From the NCBI GenBank assembly GCA_029261815.1, contig JAJDAQ010000011.1, positions 1-34,644 on the forward strand: DNA of 34,644 bases. Direction: 5' to 3'. The notes under the pieces were generated by a model, which saw nothing but the letters and a program-made list of their open reading frames with translations, made no database searches and had not been told where the DNA came from. Source of the stretch: Deltaproteobacteria bacterium (lineage in GTDB: Bacteria; Myxococcota_A; UBA9160; UBA6930). Both the position numbers and the translations under genes were made by a program. Shown here piece by piece: positions 1 to 7,222 of this stretch; within the stretch, counting starts at the first letter, position 1, and each line of letters starts with the position of its first letter.

Positions 1-269
1 ACATAGGTGTCTGGGTCGACCTGGCCGGGTCTTCCGTCTACGGCCTCGACCGCTCCCACGATGCCGTCGAGATGCGCGCGGTCATGGATTCGCAGGATCT
101 CGTCGTCCGACGCTTCGCGCGCAGTTAAGACGCGTAGCCGGCTCCGGAATGGATCGATGGCTTCTCCGACGGCAGCGAGGCGTTCGGGCCGTTCCGGGTG
201 CCCGTCGGGGCCCACATGGGCGGCGGCGTCAGGATGTTCAACGATGGCGAAGCGCGGCGTTTCGGTCAC
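1..269 (-). CDS. Histone deacetylase-like amidohydrolase, N-terminal part (cut by window edge)
   Basis: Read on the minus strand, a GTG at 269 opens a frame that stays open to the window edge (89 complete codons visible). It contains HPERPERL at residues 24-31 and VDPDTY at about 84-89. These match the N-terminal signature of the histone deacetylase / acetylpolyamine amidohydrolase / AcuC superfamily (zinc-dependent removal of acetyl groups from lysine or polyamine substrates). The zinc-binding His/Asp residues would lie in the missing part, so activity and substrate cannot be judged. There is no Shine-Dalgarno before the GTG, but TACGCT lies 6 nt upstream, a layout that recurs at other genes here and suggests a leaderless message. 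The gene is divergent from the epimerase-like gene at 370. Confidence 0.8.
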   Translation of the reverse strand, partial: MTETPRFAIVEHPDAAAHVGPDGHPERPERLAAVGEAIDPFRSRLRVLTAREASDDEILRIHDRAHLDGIVGAVEAVDGRPGQVDPDTY

Positions 270-275
270 GGGCCG

Positions 276-281
276 AGCGTA
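276..281 (-). promoter_or_regulatory. -10-like hexamer before the HDAC-like gene
   Basis: TACGCT on the minus strand begins 12 nt before the GTG start at 269. At the usual -10 to start-site distance, transcription would begin at or next to the start codon. No clear -35 is seen. Confidence 0.35.
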
Positions 282-356
282 GCGGGCCCGTGTTGGATTC
301 GACGGGGGCTCCCAAGCCCGTGTCGCTCATGCGCAGCGGTCCCGGCCGAGGCTCGC

Positions 357-362
357 TAGTAA
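357..362 (+). promoter_or_regulatory. CTAG-containing -10-like element before the epimerase-like gene
   Basis: TAGTAA, preceded by C to give CTAG, starts 13 nt before the ATG at 370. The final base does not fit the -10 consensus, so it is weaker than the others, but its placement matches the leaderless layout seen at several genes in this window. Confidence 0.25.
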
Positions 363-369
363 GTGGGGC

Positions 370-1329
370 ATGTCAGGGGTCGTCGCCATCACCGGTCTTC
401 GCACCTTCCTGGGGCGCCGCCTTGCGGAGCGTCTCGCGGAAGGGGGGCACGCTCGTGTGGTTGGCATCGATCACGTGCGTCCCCGCCGGCTGCCGCCGAA
501 CGTCGACTGCCACATCGTCGACCTGACGGCGCCTGACGCCGGGGCCACGCTGGCCGAGGTCCTCCACAAGGAATCGGTGACGACGTTGGTCCATCTGGCA
601 TTCCGCCAGGAACCCTCGGCCGACGTCGAGGCAGACCACGAACTCGACGCGATCGGCAGCATGCACGCGCTCTTCGCCGCCGCCGCATCCGGTGTGGAGC
701 GGGTGGTCATCGAGTCGTCGACCCGTTGCTATGGGCCGCGGCCAGACAACCCGAACTTCCTGAGCGAGGCACACCCGCTTCGCGGTCATCGACACGACCA
801 TCGCGTGCGCGATCGCATTGAAGTGGAGCGGTTGCTTGCGCAGTGGCATGAGCGCCACGCGGACATCGGCGTGACCGTCTTGCGGCCGTGTTGGATGCTC
901 GGCCCAGAAGCCGATCACCCGATCGCGCGCTATCTCGCGCGACCCGTGGTGCCGATGTTGATGGGCTACGACCCGTTGATCCAACTCGTGCATGAAGAAG
1001 ACGTCCTGGGCGTCTTCGAGCAGGCCGCGTTGATGCCGCATCCGGGGACCTTCAATATCGTCGCGCCTGGCGTCGTTCCGTTGTCGCTCCTGATTCGGTC
1101 GGCCGGGAAGCGGACGTTGTCGGTGCCCCACCGTTTCCTGCATCGCCTACGAGATTTTCCGTCACAGACGCAGACGGGCGACGAGCCGTCGGGCTTCTAC
1201 GATTACCTCCGGTATCTGTGGGTCGCCGATGGCGAGGCCGGCTGGACCGAATTTGGGCGTCCCACCTACGACACCCGCGAAACCTGGGCGTCGTTCGTCG
1301 GCGCCAGGCGGCTACGGAGCATGTCGTGA
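370..1329 (+). CDS. NAD-dependent epimerase/dehydratase-like (extended SDR) protein
   Basis: A 319-aa protein with an N-terminal Rossmann fold: beta strand followed by TGLRTFLGRR (residues 8-17), where the usual TGxxGxxG glycines are only partly kept. The rest follows extended SDRs: VIESSTRCYGP near 114-123, VTVLRPCWMLGP, and a C-terminal segment with GYDPLIQLVHEEDV. Where related proteins have the catalytic YxxxK just before an EVERLL helix, this one reads RVRDR (145-149), so both the Tyr and the Lys appear replaced by Arg. It may therefore be a degenerate enzyme or a nucleotide-binding partner. Its stop overlaps the next gene's GTG (GTGA), so it is translationally coupled to the acyltransferase. 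From memory, mycobacteria have a similar adjacent pair (Rv0501/Rv0502). The family is clear; the substrate is unknown. Confidence 0.85.
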   Translation: MSGVVAITGLRTFLGRRLAERLAEGGHARVVGIDHVRPRRLPPNVDCHIVDLTAPDAGATLAEVLHKESVTTLVHLAFRQEPSADVEADHELDAIGSMHALFAAAASGVERVVIESSTRCYGPRPDNPNFLSEAHPLRGHRHDHRVRDRIEVERLLAQWHERHADIGVTVLRPCWMLGPEADHPIARYLARPVVPMLMGYDPLIQLVHEEDVLGVFEQAALMPHPGTFNIVAPGVVPLSLLIRSAGKRTLSVPHRFLHRLRDFPSQTQTGDEPSGFYDYLRYLWVADGEAGWTEFGRPTYDTRETWASFVGARRLRSMS

Positions 1330-2261
1330 GCCAGCCGCCTGAATCGCCCGACCTGATGGACAGCGCTATCGAAGCGCTGACCGACCGGATCCGTGAGCGC
1401 GTCGCTCCCGAACTCGACATGGACGAGGTCTTCGAGTTGTTCGAGCAGCTCCGCAAGACCGCCGGCGCGATCGGTGTGCGCGAACGTACCGGCGAGATCG
1501 ACGAGTTTGGCATGGACCGCGAGTACATCCGTGAAGTCGCGCCCGTGCTCGATCTGCTGCGAACCCGTTGGTGGCGAATCGGCGTGCAGGGTGCGGATGC
1601 GATCCCGCGCGAGGGCCCCGTGCTCTTCGTGGCGAATCGCTCCGGAATGTTGCCCTGGGACGGTTTGATGGTGGCCGATGAAGTCGCGCGTCAGCGGGAT
1701 GGTGACCGCCCGCGCTTCCTGATCGCCGACTGGTTGATCACGCTGCCATGGGTGCAGCCCGCCATGGCGCGCATGGGCGGTGTGCGCGCGTGTCGCGAGA
1801 ACGCTGAGCGGCTGCTGCGGACCGGTCGCTCCGTCGTCGCGTTCCCCGAAGGCGCAAAGGGCGCGACCAAGGTGTACCGGGAGCGATATCAGGTCCAGCG
1901 ATTCGGTCGCGGTGGCGTCGTTCGACTCGCCGCCGAACTCGGCGTCCCCCTGGTTCCGGTCGCCGTGGTCGGTGCTGAGGAAACGAACCCGATCCTGTTC
2001 AAGGTCGAGCGCGCGGTTCGGCCGTTCGGCTTGCCGTTCGTTCCCGTGACGCCCACGTTCCCGTGGCTCGGTCCGCTCGGCATGCTGCCGCTGCCGACGC
2101 GTTGGAGCCTGTCGTTCGGCGATCCGATCGATCCGGCGGATTTTGGCGTCGACGCTGCAGCGGACGAGATCGCCGTGTCGCGGCTCAACGAAGAGATTCG
2201 TCAGGACATCCAGCGGCGAGTCCGAATGCTGCTCGAAGAACGACTAAATCCGTTCGCCTAA
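1326..2261 (+). CDS. PlsC-like lysophospholipid acyltransferase family protein
   Basis: A 311-aa protein. I chose the GTG at 1326 because it overlaps the stop of the preceding gene; the frame is also open further upstream, within that gene. The acyltransferase core starts with GPVLFVANRSGMLPWDG (about 97-113) and has the second conserved block FPEGAKG (173-179), followed by VPLVPVAVVGAEE. In the PlsC/DAGAT group the first block should carry a catalytic His (NHxG...D); here the position is Arg105, while the Asp at 112 is kept. The loss of His could mean an altered or inactive enzyme. No transmembrane helix is obvious, so membrane contact is probably peripheral. The likely role is acyl transfer in phospholipid or envelope lipid synthesis, by family. 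The coupled epimerase-like gene suggests a joint function that is not established. Confidence 0.82.
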   Translation: MSQPPESPDLMDSAIEALTDRIRERVAPELDMDEVFELFEQLRKTAGAIGVRERTGEIDEFGMDREYIREVAPVLDLLRTRWWRIGVQGADAIPREGPVLFVANRSGMLPWDGLMVADEVARQRDGDRPRFLIADWLITLPWVQPAMARMGGVRACRENAERLLRTGRSVVAFPEGAKGATKVYRERYQVQRFGRGGVVRLAAELGVPLVPVAVVGAEETNPILFKVERAVRPFGLPFVPVTPTFPWLGPLGMLPLPTRWSLSFGDPIDPADFGVDAAADEIAVSRLNEEIRQDIQRRVRMLLEERLNPFA

Positions 2262-2305
2262 CGAATCTGGAACTCGCGGGGCGCCTCTGCCAGCGGCAGC
2301 CGCCG

Positions 2306-2824
2306 TCAGTCGTCTTCGGTCTTGTCTCGGGCGTCCAGTAGCTCGGTCAACCGGTCGAGGCGCTCGTTCAGCGCGTCGATGTCCGAGCGGCGCGGGACAT
2401 CGAGAATCTCGGCGATTCGCTCGGCTGCACTCTGGACCAGTTTCTCGAGATCAGGCGGTCCGAATGCGACCCATTCGTGTCCGCTGTCGCGCGGCTTGAT
2501 GATGCGCCGGACGTTGCGACCGATCTCTTCGAAGTTACCGCTCGCGTCGTCAACGCCCTTGCGGAGCGCGTCGTAGATCGCGTCGCCGCCTTTCTGAAAG
2601 ATCTCCGAGAGCAGATTGTTCGGCACAGCACGGCCGTCGCGCTCAGTGTCCACCAAGATTTGGGACAACGTGACCGAGGTGATGTCTTCACCGGTCTCGT
2701 TGTCGATCACCTTCACCTCCTGGTTGTCTTCCAGGAGTTCGGCGATACCGCGCAACGTGATGTAGCGACTGGTCGCGGTGTTGTAGAGCTTGCGGTTGGC
2801 GTACCGCTTGATCAAGACGGGCAT
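2306..2824 (-). CDS. phaR: PhaR-type polyhydroxyalkanoate synthesis regulator
   Basis: A 172-aa protein starting MPVLIKRYANRKLYNT, the signature of the PHB/PHA accumulation regulator DNA-binding domain (residues 1-62). The C-terminal part (about 127-165) is a predicted amphipathic helix or coil (LEKLVQSAAERIAEILD, then ALNERLDRLTELLD), fitting granule or partner binding. Known family members repress phasin and related genes and bind PHA granules. I chose the ATG at 2824 because the conserved domain starts there; an ATG at 2863 would add 13 unconserved residues. It has its own sigma-70-like promoter inside the end of the preceding gene and is last in a minus-strand run with two Get3-like ATPases. 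No PHA synthase is visible in the window, so the actual target is unknown. Confidence 0.88.
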   Translation of the reverse strand: MPVLIKRYANRKLYNTATSRYITLRGIAELLEDNQEVKVIDNETGEDITSVTLSQILVDTERDGRAVPNNLLSEIFQKGGDAIYDALRKGVDDASGNFEEIGRNVRRIIKPRDSGHEWVAFGPPDLEKLVQSAAERIAEILDVPRRSDIDALNERLDRLTELLDARDKTEDD

Positions 2825-2882
2825 TCGAGGGGGCCCCGTGCCTGCCGAGCGCAGTGCGCGCATCGGACGTCAGCGGGCGCGG

Positions 2883-2911
2883 ACTGTACCGACAAGGTCG
2901 CGGGGTGTCAG
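2883..2911 (-). promoter_or_regulatory. Sigma-70-like promoter for the PhaR-type gene
   Basis: On the minus strand CTGACA (2911-2906) is followed by a 17-nt spacer and TACAGT (2888-2883). This is close to the TTGACA/TATAAT consensus with ideal spacing. Transcription would start near 2876, giving a leader of about 50 nt to the ATG at 2824. It overlaps the stop codon of the preceding gene, so the regulator can be expressed separately from the ATPase genes. Confidence 0.55.
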
Positions 2912-3342
2912 CCCTCGACGGGGACCCGTCGTGGCTTCGATTGGCGCGCCGTGCCGTCGTCATCGGGTTTCCCCGAATCGCGGGCAGTCAGTTCCCAAAG
3001 GACCTCGCGAACGGCCAGGAAGGCGCGAAGAATGGTTCGGGCCTCCGGGTCTTCTCGGCTCTTCTCCTCCCAGCGGAGAATCTCTTCGTCGAGCACCTGA
3101 GAGATTCCGGCAAGCACCGCCGCGGGGTCCTTTCCGCCTTCGGGGTCGAGCCACTGCCGAACACGCTCAAGCGCACTACGCAGCGTCGCGAGTTGGCCGT
3201 CGGCTTCGAGCGGGCCGCGAGTGAGGGCGCCCGCTTCGACCAGCGCCTGAAGGGCTGCGACGGCTTCGGACGCCGCGCGGCGCCCGTGCTCACGGGCGCG
3301 GGCGAGGGCTTCCTCCACGGACTCCGGGGCTTGCTCGTTCAC
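2908..3342 (-). CDS. Small helical protein of unknown function
   Basis: A 144-aa protein beginning GTG AAC GAG; the GTG at 3342 overlaps the stop of the upstream ATPase gene (GTGA) and a GAGG lies about 6 nt before it. I do not recognise a family. The sequence is rich in Glu, Arg, Ala and Leu and looks almost entirely alpha-helical, with a charged, proline-containing tail (about the last 20 residues). It has no signal peptide, membrane segment or cysteine motif. Tight coupling behind two Get3-like ATPases suggests it is a partner or substrate-loading factor for them, or, given the next gene, a phasin-like helical protein. Both are inferences. The frame stays open upstream across the ATPase gene, but that extension is antisense-style noise. 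Confidence 0.75.
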   Translation of the reverse strand: MNEQAPESVEEALARAREHGRRAASEAVAALQALVEAGALTRGPLEADGQLATLRSALERVRQWLDPEGGKDPAAVLAGISQVLDEEILRWEEKSREDPEARTILRAFLAVREVLWELTARDSGKPDDDGTARQSKPRRVPVEG

Positions 3343-4484
3343 GACGACCTCTTGGTTGGCTGGCGACCGGACAGAGCGTGCTCGATCTGGACGAGTCCGT
3401 CCAGGTCGTGCACGTCTCCGGCCAGCTCTGGGATCAAGGCGACGAACGCATCGTTCCGCGTCGCTTCTTCGAGCAAGGGGGCCAGCGCGTGTCGGTCGCG
3501 ATCGACACCCACGGCATAGGCACCTAGCCATTCGACAGCGACGACCGCATCGGCAGTATCTTCGGCCGGCAGCTGCTTCGCATAAGCGCGTTGCGCCTTC
3601 GGGCCAATCGGAAGCGGCACGCCGGGGTCCGGCCAGGGACGAACCCGATTCGCCACGATGGCGCGCGGGACGATGTCGCGCTCCGCGAGACGCAGAATGA
3701 AGTCCCGGCTCTGCGAGACCGACTGCGGACTCGGTGCCGTCGCCAGCAGGTAGGCGGCGTCGGCGCCGGAGAGCAGTGTCTGCATCCGGTCCGCGCGGTC
3801 GCGAAAGCCGGTGGTGAGCTGTTCGAATGCGAGCAGGAATTCCGAGATGTCTTCGAGAAACCCGAGTCCGGTGACGCGCTCGAGGGCCTGCACGAGGCCA
3901 CGTGCGCCGCGTTGCAACCATCGGAAGCCCAGCCGGCCTGCACTCGCGGCCGGGCGGATCCACCATTGCAGCGCCTTCGGGTCGAGCAGCCCGTTCAACC
4001 GCTCGGGGGCATCGAGAAAGTCGAGCGCGTGCGCGGCCGGAGGTGTGTCCACGACCAGGAATTCGATCTCTGGGTCTTCGGAGAGCTCCTGAACCCGCGC
4101 CATCGCCGCGTACTCGGCGCTGCCGGCCAGGCGACTCGAGATCTGCTGGTACAGCGGGTTCGCGAATAACGTCGCGCGCGTTGCTTCGTCGGGCGAGAGT
4201 CGCGAGACGAGGCGGTCGAAGGCGCGTTTGGGCTCGACCATCAGTGCGCGGAGCATTCCGTGTGGGAGTCCTGCGCCCTCGACGGCCACCGGGGTGTCCG
4301 CAGCAGGCGAGATGTTCAACGCGTCTGCGAGGCGGCGCGCGGGGTCGATGGTCACCACCAGGGTCTTCTTGCCTGACCGCGCCGCCGCCATGGCGACGGC
4401 GGCAGCCATCGTGGTCTTGCCGACGCCCCCGGGTCCCACGCAAAAAAGGACACGGGCTTCGAGCAGGGTTTCGAAGGTGCTCAT
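3339..4484 (-). CDS. ArsA/Get3-like ATPase, second of a pair (deviant P-loop)
   Basis: A 381-aa protein starting at the ATG that overlaps the previous stop (ATGA at 4484-4481). The P-loop is CVGPGGVGKTT (residues 15-25). The Lys that normally precedes the two glycines in ArsA/Get3/MinD proteins (KGGxGKT) is Pro here. Other Get3-type features are present: TIDPARRLADAL after strand 2 and VVDTPPAAHALDFLDAP as switch II. The overall layout and length match the mycobacterial Rv3680 type (second member of the Rv3679/Rv3680 pair, from memory). No arsenic genes are nearby, so an arsenite pump role is unlikely. It is probably one half of a heteromeric cytosolic ATPase complex with the upstream 312-aa protein. 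The client proteins are unknown. Confidence 0.88.
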   Translation of the reverse strand: MSTFETLLEARVLFCVGPGGVGKTTMAAAVAMAAARSGKKTLVVTIDPARRLADALNISPAADTPVAVEGAGLPHGMLRALMVEPKRAFDRLVSRLSPDEATRATLFANPLYQQISSRLAGSAEYAAMARVQELSEDPEIEFLVVDTPPAAHALDFLDAPERLNGLLDPKALQWWIRPAASAGRLGFRWLQRGARGLVQALERVTGLGFLEDISEFLLAFEQLTTGFRDRADRMQTLLSGADAAYLLATAPSPQSVSQSRDFILRLAERDIVPRAIVANRVRPWPDPGVPLPIGPKAQRAYAKQLPAEDTADAVVAVEWLGAYAVGVDRDRHALAPLLEEATRNDAFVALIPELAGDVHDLDGLVQIEHALSGRQPTKRSS

Positions 4485-5419
4485 GGCGTGACCGCGTCCG
4501 CGAGGAGCGGACCGGCGAGCAGGGAAAGGTCTTCGGCTCCGATGATTCCGCTGGCGAGTCGTGGCAGCGTGACGAGAGGGAGCCCGCATGCGCCGGCCAA
4601 CCGGGCCCGCTGTGCTTCGTGCAGCGTGTGTCGCCGATCCACGTGCGCGACGCATTCGGCGAGGCAACGCGCTTCCGGTCCCTGCCATTGATCCAGTCGT
4701 TCCCGGAGCCCCGGTGGGTCGGCAAGGGGGGCCGCCTCGAACGAATTGACGACCACCCGGTCGACCGGAACCTCCAGGTCCGCCTGGAGCCGTTCGAGCA
4801 GCTCCAGGGTCTCGGAAACCGGGGTCTCCTCCGGGAGCGCTACTGGCAACACCACGGTGCGCACGGGATCGCGGAGGAGGTCTTCGACCGCCGCCGCATG
4901 ACGATGCAGCGGCCCGGCACGGACCGCGGCAGCCGCGACACCGGGGACATCGAGGAACGTGAGGCCGTGACCGGTCGCTGGGGCATCGACCAGGATCGAG
5001 TCGTAGAGTGGCCGGTCGCCGTCGGTCTGCTGGGCCAGGTGCCACACCTTCCCGAGCGTGATGAGTTCGCGCCAACCGGGCACTGCATCGAGCCAGGTGC
5101 GAAAAGCCGGGATGTCCAGGATTCGGCCGGCCCAACCAGCGCCCCCCGGAAGCTGCAGCGACAAATACTCCCGCAGGGCCACGTGAGGCGACATCAGCAG
5201 GTGGTCGAGTCCGGGCGCGAGGGCATGGATCTCTCCGTCGCTTCCATCGATGTCGACGCCGAGCCGCGACGGGATCTGAGGGTCTCGGCCGGTTTCGACG
5301 AGGAGGGCCCTCGAGCCCTGTTTGGCGGCCGCCAGTCCGAGGGCGCTGACGACCGTCGTCTTGCCGGTCCCGCCTTTGCCGGTCACCACGACGAGATTGC
5401 GATCCAGCAGTGACAGCAT
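4481..5419 (-). CDS. ArsA/Get3-like ATPase, first of a pair (canonical deviant Walker A)
   Basis: A 312-aa protein with VVVTGKGGTGKTT at residues 10-22, including the signature Lys of the KGGxGKT P-loop, and VDAPATGHGLTFLDVP as switch II. It starts at the ATG at 5419 with AAAGGA about 9 nt upstream, and it is the first gene of a minus-strand run. It lacks the hydrophobic helical insert expected for a eukaryotic Get3 client groove in any obvious form. It resembles the shorter partner (Rv3679 type) of a known mycobacterial ATPase pair. The divergent region 5420-5572 probably holds its promoter. Family assignment is firm; function (protein targeting, envelope maintenance or another role) is open. 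Confidence 0.88.
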   Translation of the reverse strand: MLSLLDRNLVVVTGKGGTGKTTVVSALGLAAAKQGSRALLVETGRDPQIPSRLGVDIDGSDGEIHALAPGLDHLLMSPHVALREYLSLQLPGGAGWAGRILDIPAFRTWLDAVPGWRELITLGKVWHLAQQTDGDRPLYDSILVDAPATGHGLTFLDVPGVAAAAVRAGPLHRHAAAVEDLLRDPVRTVVLPVALPEETPVSETLELLERLQADLEVPVDRVVVNSFEAAPLADPPGLRERLDQWQGPEARCLAECVAHVDRRHTLHEAQRARLAGACGLPLVTLPRLASGIIGAEDLSLLAGPLLADAVTP

Positions 5420-5497
5420 CGATCAGGATCCTTTGGCCGGGCTGCGCGGAGAGGCCTCAAGCGACGTTCCGGCCCATCCGAAACGTCCCATGAGCAT

Positions 5498-5510
5498 GTC
5501 CGGGCCGGAC
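5498..5510. promoter_or_regulatory. Perfect 6-1-6 palindrome in a divergent promoter region
   Basis: GTCCGG, one G, then CCGGAC lies between the divergently transcribed Get3-like and zinc-ribbon genes. A second, looser inverted repeat (GACGTT at 5463-5468, AACGTC at 5482-5487) is nearby, and a CTAG occurs at 5512-5515. It may be an operator; no regulator can be assigned. Confidence 0.3.
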
Positions 5511-5572
5511 CCTAGCGGATGGTCCCGACGTCTCAGCGGCCCAGGCCGCTCCTTTTGAAGCGAGGAATCCGG

Positions 5573-7222
5573 GTGATCATCCAATGCGAGAGCTGCGATA
5601 CGCGCTTCCGGCTGGACGAGTCGAGAATCCCCGCGAAGGGTGCGCGCGTCCGCTGCTCGCGCTGCAAGACCGCCTTCTTTGTGGCGCATCCGAATGCGTC
5701 GCGCGAAGACGCCGTGGCCGACATCGTCGCCGATGCGGCAGCGCCTGGTGCCCCGGCCGGTCCCGGTACGACGCAAGACCTCTTTGACCCGACGGGCAAT
5801 GGCGCCGATGACGCAGCCGCCAGCGAGAAGACACTCCAGGGGCGCCCCGCGTTGCCTGCCGACGATGAACAATGGACGTTCGAAGATGCCGCGCAAGCGC
5901 CGGCGCAAGAGGCTGCCCCGACGGCCGCGGCTCCGCCGTCCGTAGCGCCCCCTCCGGCGGCTGCCGAAAACGTGGGTGCGGCTGCGGCCGAGGCGTTGGC
6001 CGAGACGGCTGATCCGTCCGCGCTTGATCTGGATCCGGGGCCGGACAGCTCCGAGGATATTGGACTCGACCCGATGGCGGGTCCCGATCCGACGCCTGCC
6101 GTCACCCTGGCCCCACCTGCGCCGGGGCCCGTGCTCGAAGACCCCGACGACTGGGGCGGGATCGATGCCAGCATGAGCCCGACGGCCGCAGCGGAGCCGC
6201 CGGCACGCGATACGCGCGAAGAGGCTCCGGGCGACTCACGGCCCCCGATGACAGGTCCGTCGTTCGATGCCTCAGGCGTGAGTGATGACACTCCCGGACC
6301 GGTCGAGCCTTCAGACGACGCCCCTGGCGAAGACAGCCTGTTCGATGGATTCGGCTCGGATCTTGGCGACGCGACTGGCGACCTCGCTGCAGCGAGCGCC
6401 GATTTCGCGGGTTCCCGCGCCGATTTCGCGGGTTCCCGCGCCGATTTCGCGGGTTCCAGCGCCGATTTCGCCGGCTCCAGCGCCGATCTGGATGAAGCGA
6501 GCAATGACTTCGCGGGCGCCAGCGCCCACTTTCCCGACGCTGCACCGAGCCTCGACCGGGGAGACGTGGCGGACGCGGACGAAGAATTCGTCGAGGCGGG
6601 CCCGATGGCGGCCGCACGGCCACCGAGACGGAATCGGCCGAGTCTTGGCAAAGTGCTCAATCACGCGGCGTGGGCAGCAGCGGCAGCGATGCTCTGCGTT
6701 GGCATGGTGTTGTCGCTGGTGCCATCCGTCCCTCCGGCTCCGATCGCGACGCAAGGTCGGGACGTGCCGCTGCCCTACGGCGGTGCAGTCGATGTACGCG
6801 GTCGGTTCGTCGACAATGCCTGGACCGGCCCGTTGTTCATCGTGAGCGGGACCTACGCGCCGGTGGAAGCGCCTCCGGGCGTCATGACGCTGCGCCTCAC
6901 CTGGCTCGACGCAGATGGCAAATCCATGCCGTCAGACGCCGATTCGAGGCTCGTGGCGGGTGCCGCATTCGCGGTCCCCGATCTGCGGCAGATCAATCCC
7001 GCCGCCCTGGCGGAACTGGCGCTCGAAGCGGCGCCCGACTTCATCCGCGGGGGCCCCTTCGACATCATCGTGCCTGCGGTGCCCGAAGGAGCGGCTGACT
7101 TCGCGCTGGAAGTCCAGGTCGCACCGTTCCCGGTCCAAGCGGACGCGGAAGGGGAAGACGGCGCCCAGGCGCCTGGGCCTACGGCTTATCGCCGTCCGAT
7201 ACTTCGTCCGTCTTCGGCGTAA
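5573..7222 (+). CDS. MJ0042-type zinc-ribbon membrane protein (DUF3426-like)
   Basis: A 549-aa protein. I chose the GTG at 5573 because GAGGAA sits 5 nt upstream and the zinc ribbon starts there: Cys5-x2-Cys8 and Cys28-x2-Cys31, the MJ0042 signature. A long low-complexity acidic Ala/Pro/Asp-rich linker follows, including heptad-length repeats (ADFAGSR type) at about 269-317. A single transmembrane helix is at about 365-387 and a 160-residue C-terminal domain follows, which resembles the DUF3426 region of such proteins. The predicted topology is cytoplasmic ribbon and linker with an outer C-terminal domain. Members are common in delta- and betaproteobacteria, but their job is poorly known. The last 44 nt overlap tatA on the opposite strand. 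Confidence 0.85.
   Translation: MIIQCESCDTRFRLDESRIPAKGARVRCSRCKTAFFVAHPNASREDAVADIVADAAAPGAPAGPGTTQDLFDPTGNGADDAAASEKTLQGRPALPADDEQWTFEDAAQAPAQEAAPTAAAPPSVAPPPAAAENVGAAAAEALAETADPSALDLDPGPDSSEDIGLDPMAGPDPTPAVTLAPPAPGPVLEDPDDWGGIDASMSPTAAAEPPARDTREEAPGDSRPPMTGPSFDASGVSDDTPGPVEPSDDAPGEDSLFDGFGSDLGDATGDLAAASADFAGSRADFAGSRADFAGSSADFAGSSADLDEASNDFAGASAHFPDAAPSLDRGDVADADEEFVEAGPMAAARPPRRNRPSLGKVLNHAAWAAAAAMLCVGMVLSLVPSVPPAPIATQGRDVPLPYGGAVDVRGRFVDNAWTGPLFIVSGTYAPVEAPPGVMTLRLTWLDADGKSMPSDADSRLVAGAAFAVPDLRQINPAALAELALEAAPDFIRGGPFDIIVPAVPEGAADFALEVQVAPFPVQADAEGEDGAQAPGPTAYRRPILRPSSA
6377..6523 (+). repeat. Seven 21-bp tandem coding repeats
   Basis: Seven consecutive 21-bp units encode the heptads GDLAAAS, ADFAGSR, ADFAGSR, ADFAGSS, ADFAGSS, ADLDEAS and NDFAGAS, followed by a decayed AHFPDA. 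Units at 6398-6418 and 6419-6439 are identical at DNA level and 6440-6460 differs by one base, so expansion is recent. The units lie in the flexible linker of the zinc-ribbon protein. Slippage would change linker length by 7 residues without breaking the frame. Confidence 0.9.
7163..7178 (-). terminator. GC-rich palindrome directly after tatA
   Basis: GCCCAGGCGCCTGGGC is a perfect 16-bp palindrome immediately after the tatA stop on the minus strand, inside the end of the zinc-ribbon gene. It could fold as a hairpin and stop tatA transcription, but no clear T-run follows. Confidence 0.35.

Noticed and set aside
2287-2299. Hairpin CTGCC/GGCAG between convergent acyltransferase and phaR genes as a terminator
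   Set aside because: Only 5 bp with a 3-nt loop and no T-run; it is too weak to call.
3343-4725. Open frame upstream of the 144-aa helical protein, across the second Get3-like gene
   Set aside because: It is out of frame with a clear ATPase gene on the same strand, is Arg/Gly/Pro-rich without motifs, and is explained by high GC.
3902-5413. Long plus-strand open frame (about 500 codons) opposite the Get3-like genes
   Set aside because: Antisense to two well-supported genes; no domain or ribosome site.
3339-5419. Arsenite efflux role for the ArsA-like proteins
   Set aside because: No arsB, arsR, arsC or arsD neighbour, and sizes and motifs fit the Get3-like paired type better.
6377-6523. Possible CRISPR-like repeats
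   Set aside because: Units are in-frame 21-bp tandem copies without spacers inside a coding linker, and no cas genes are present.
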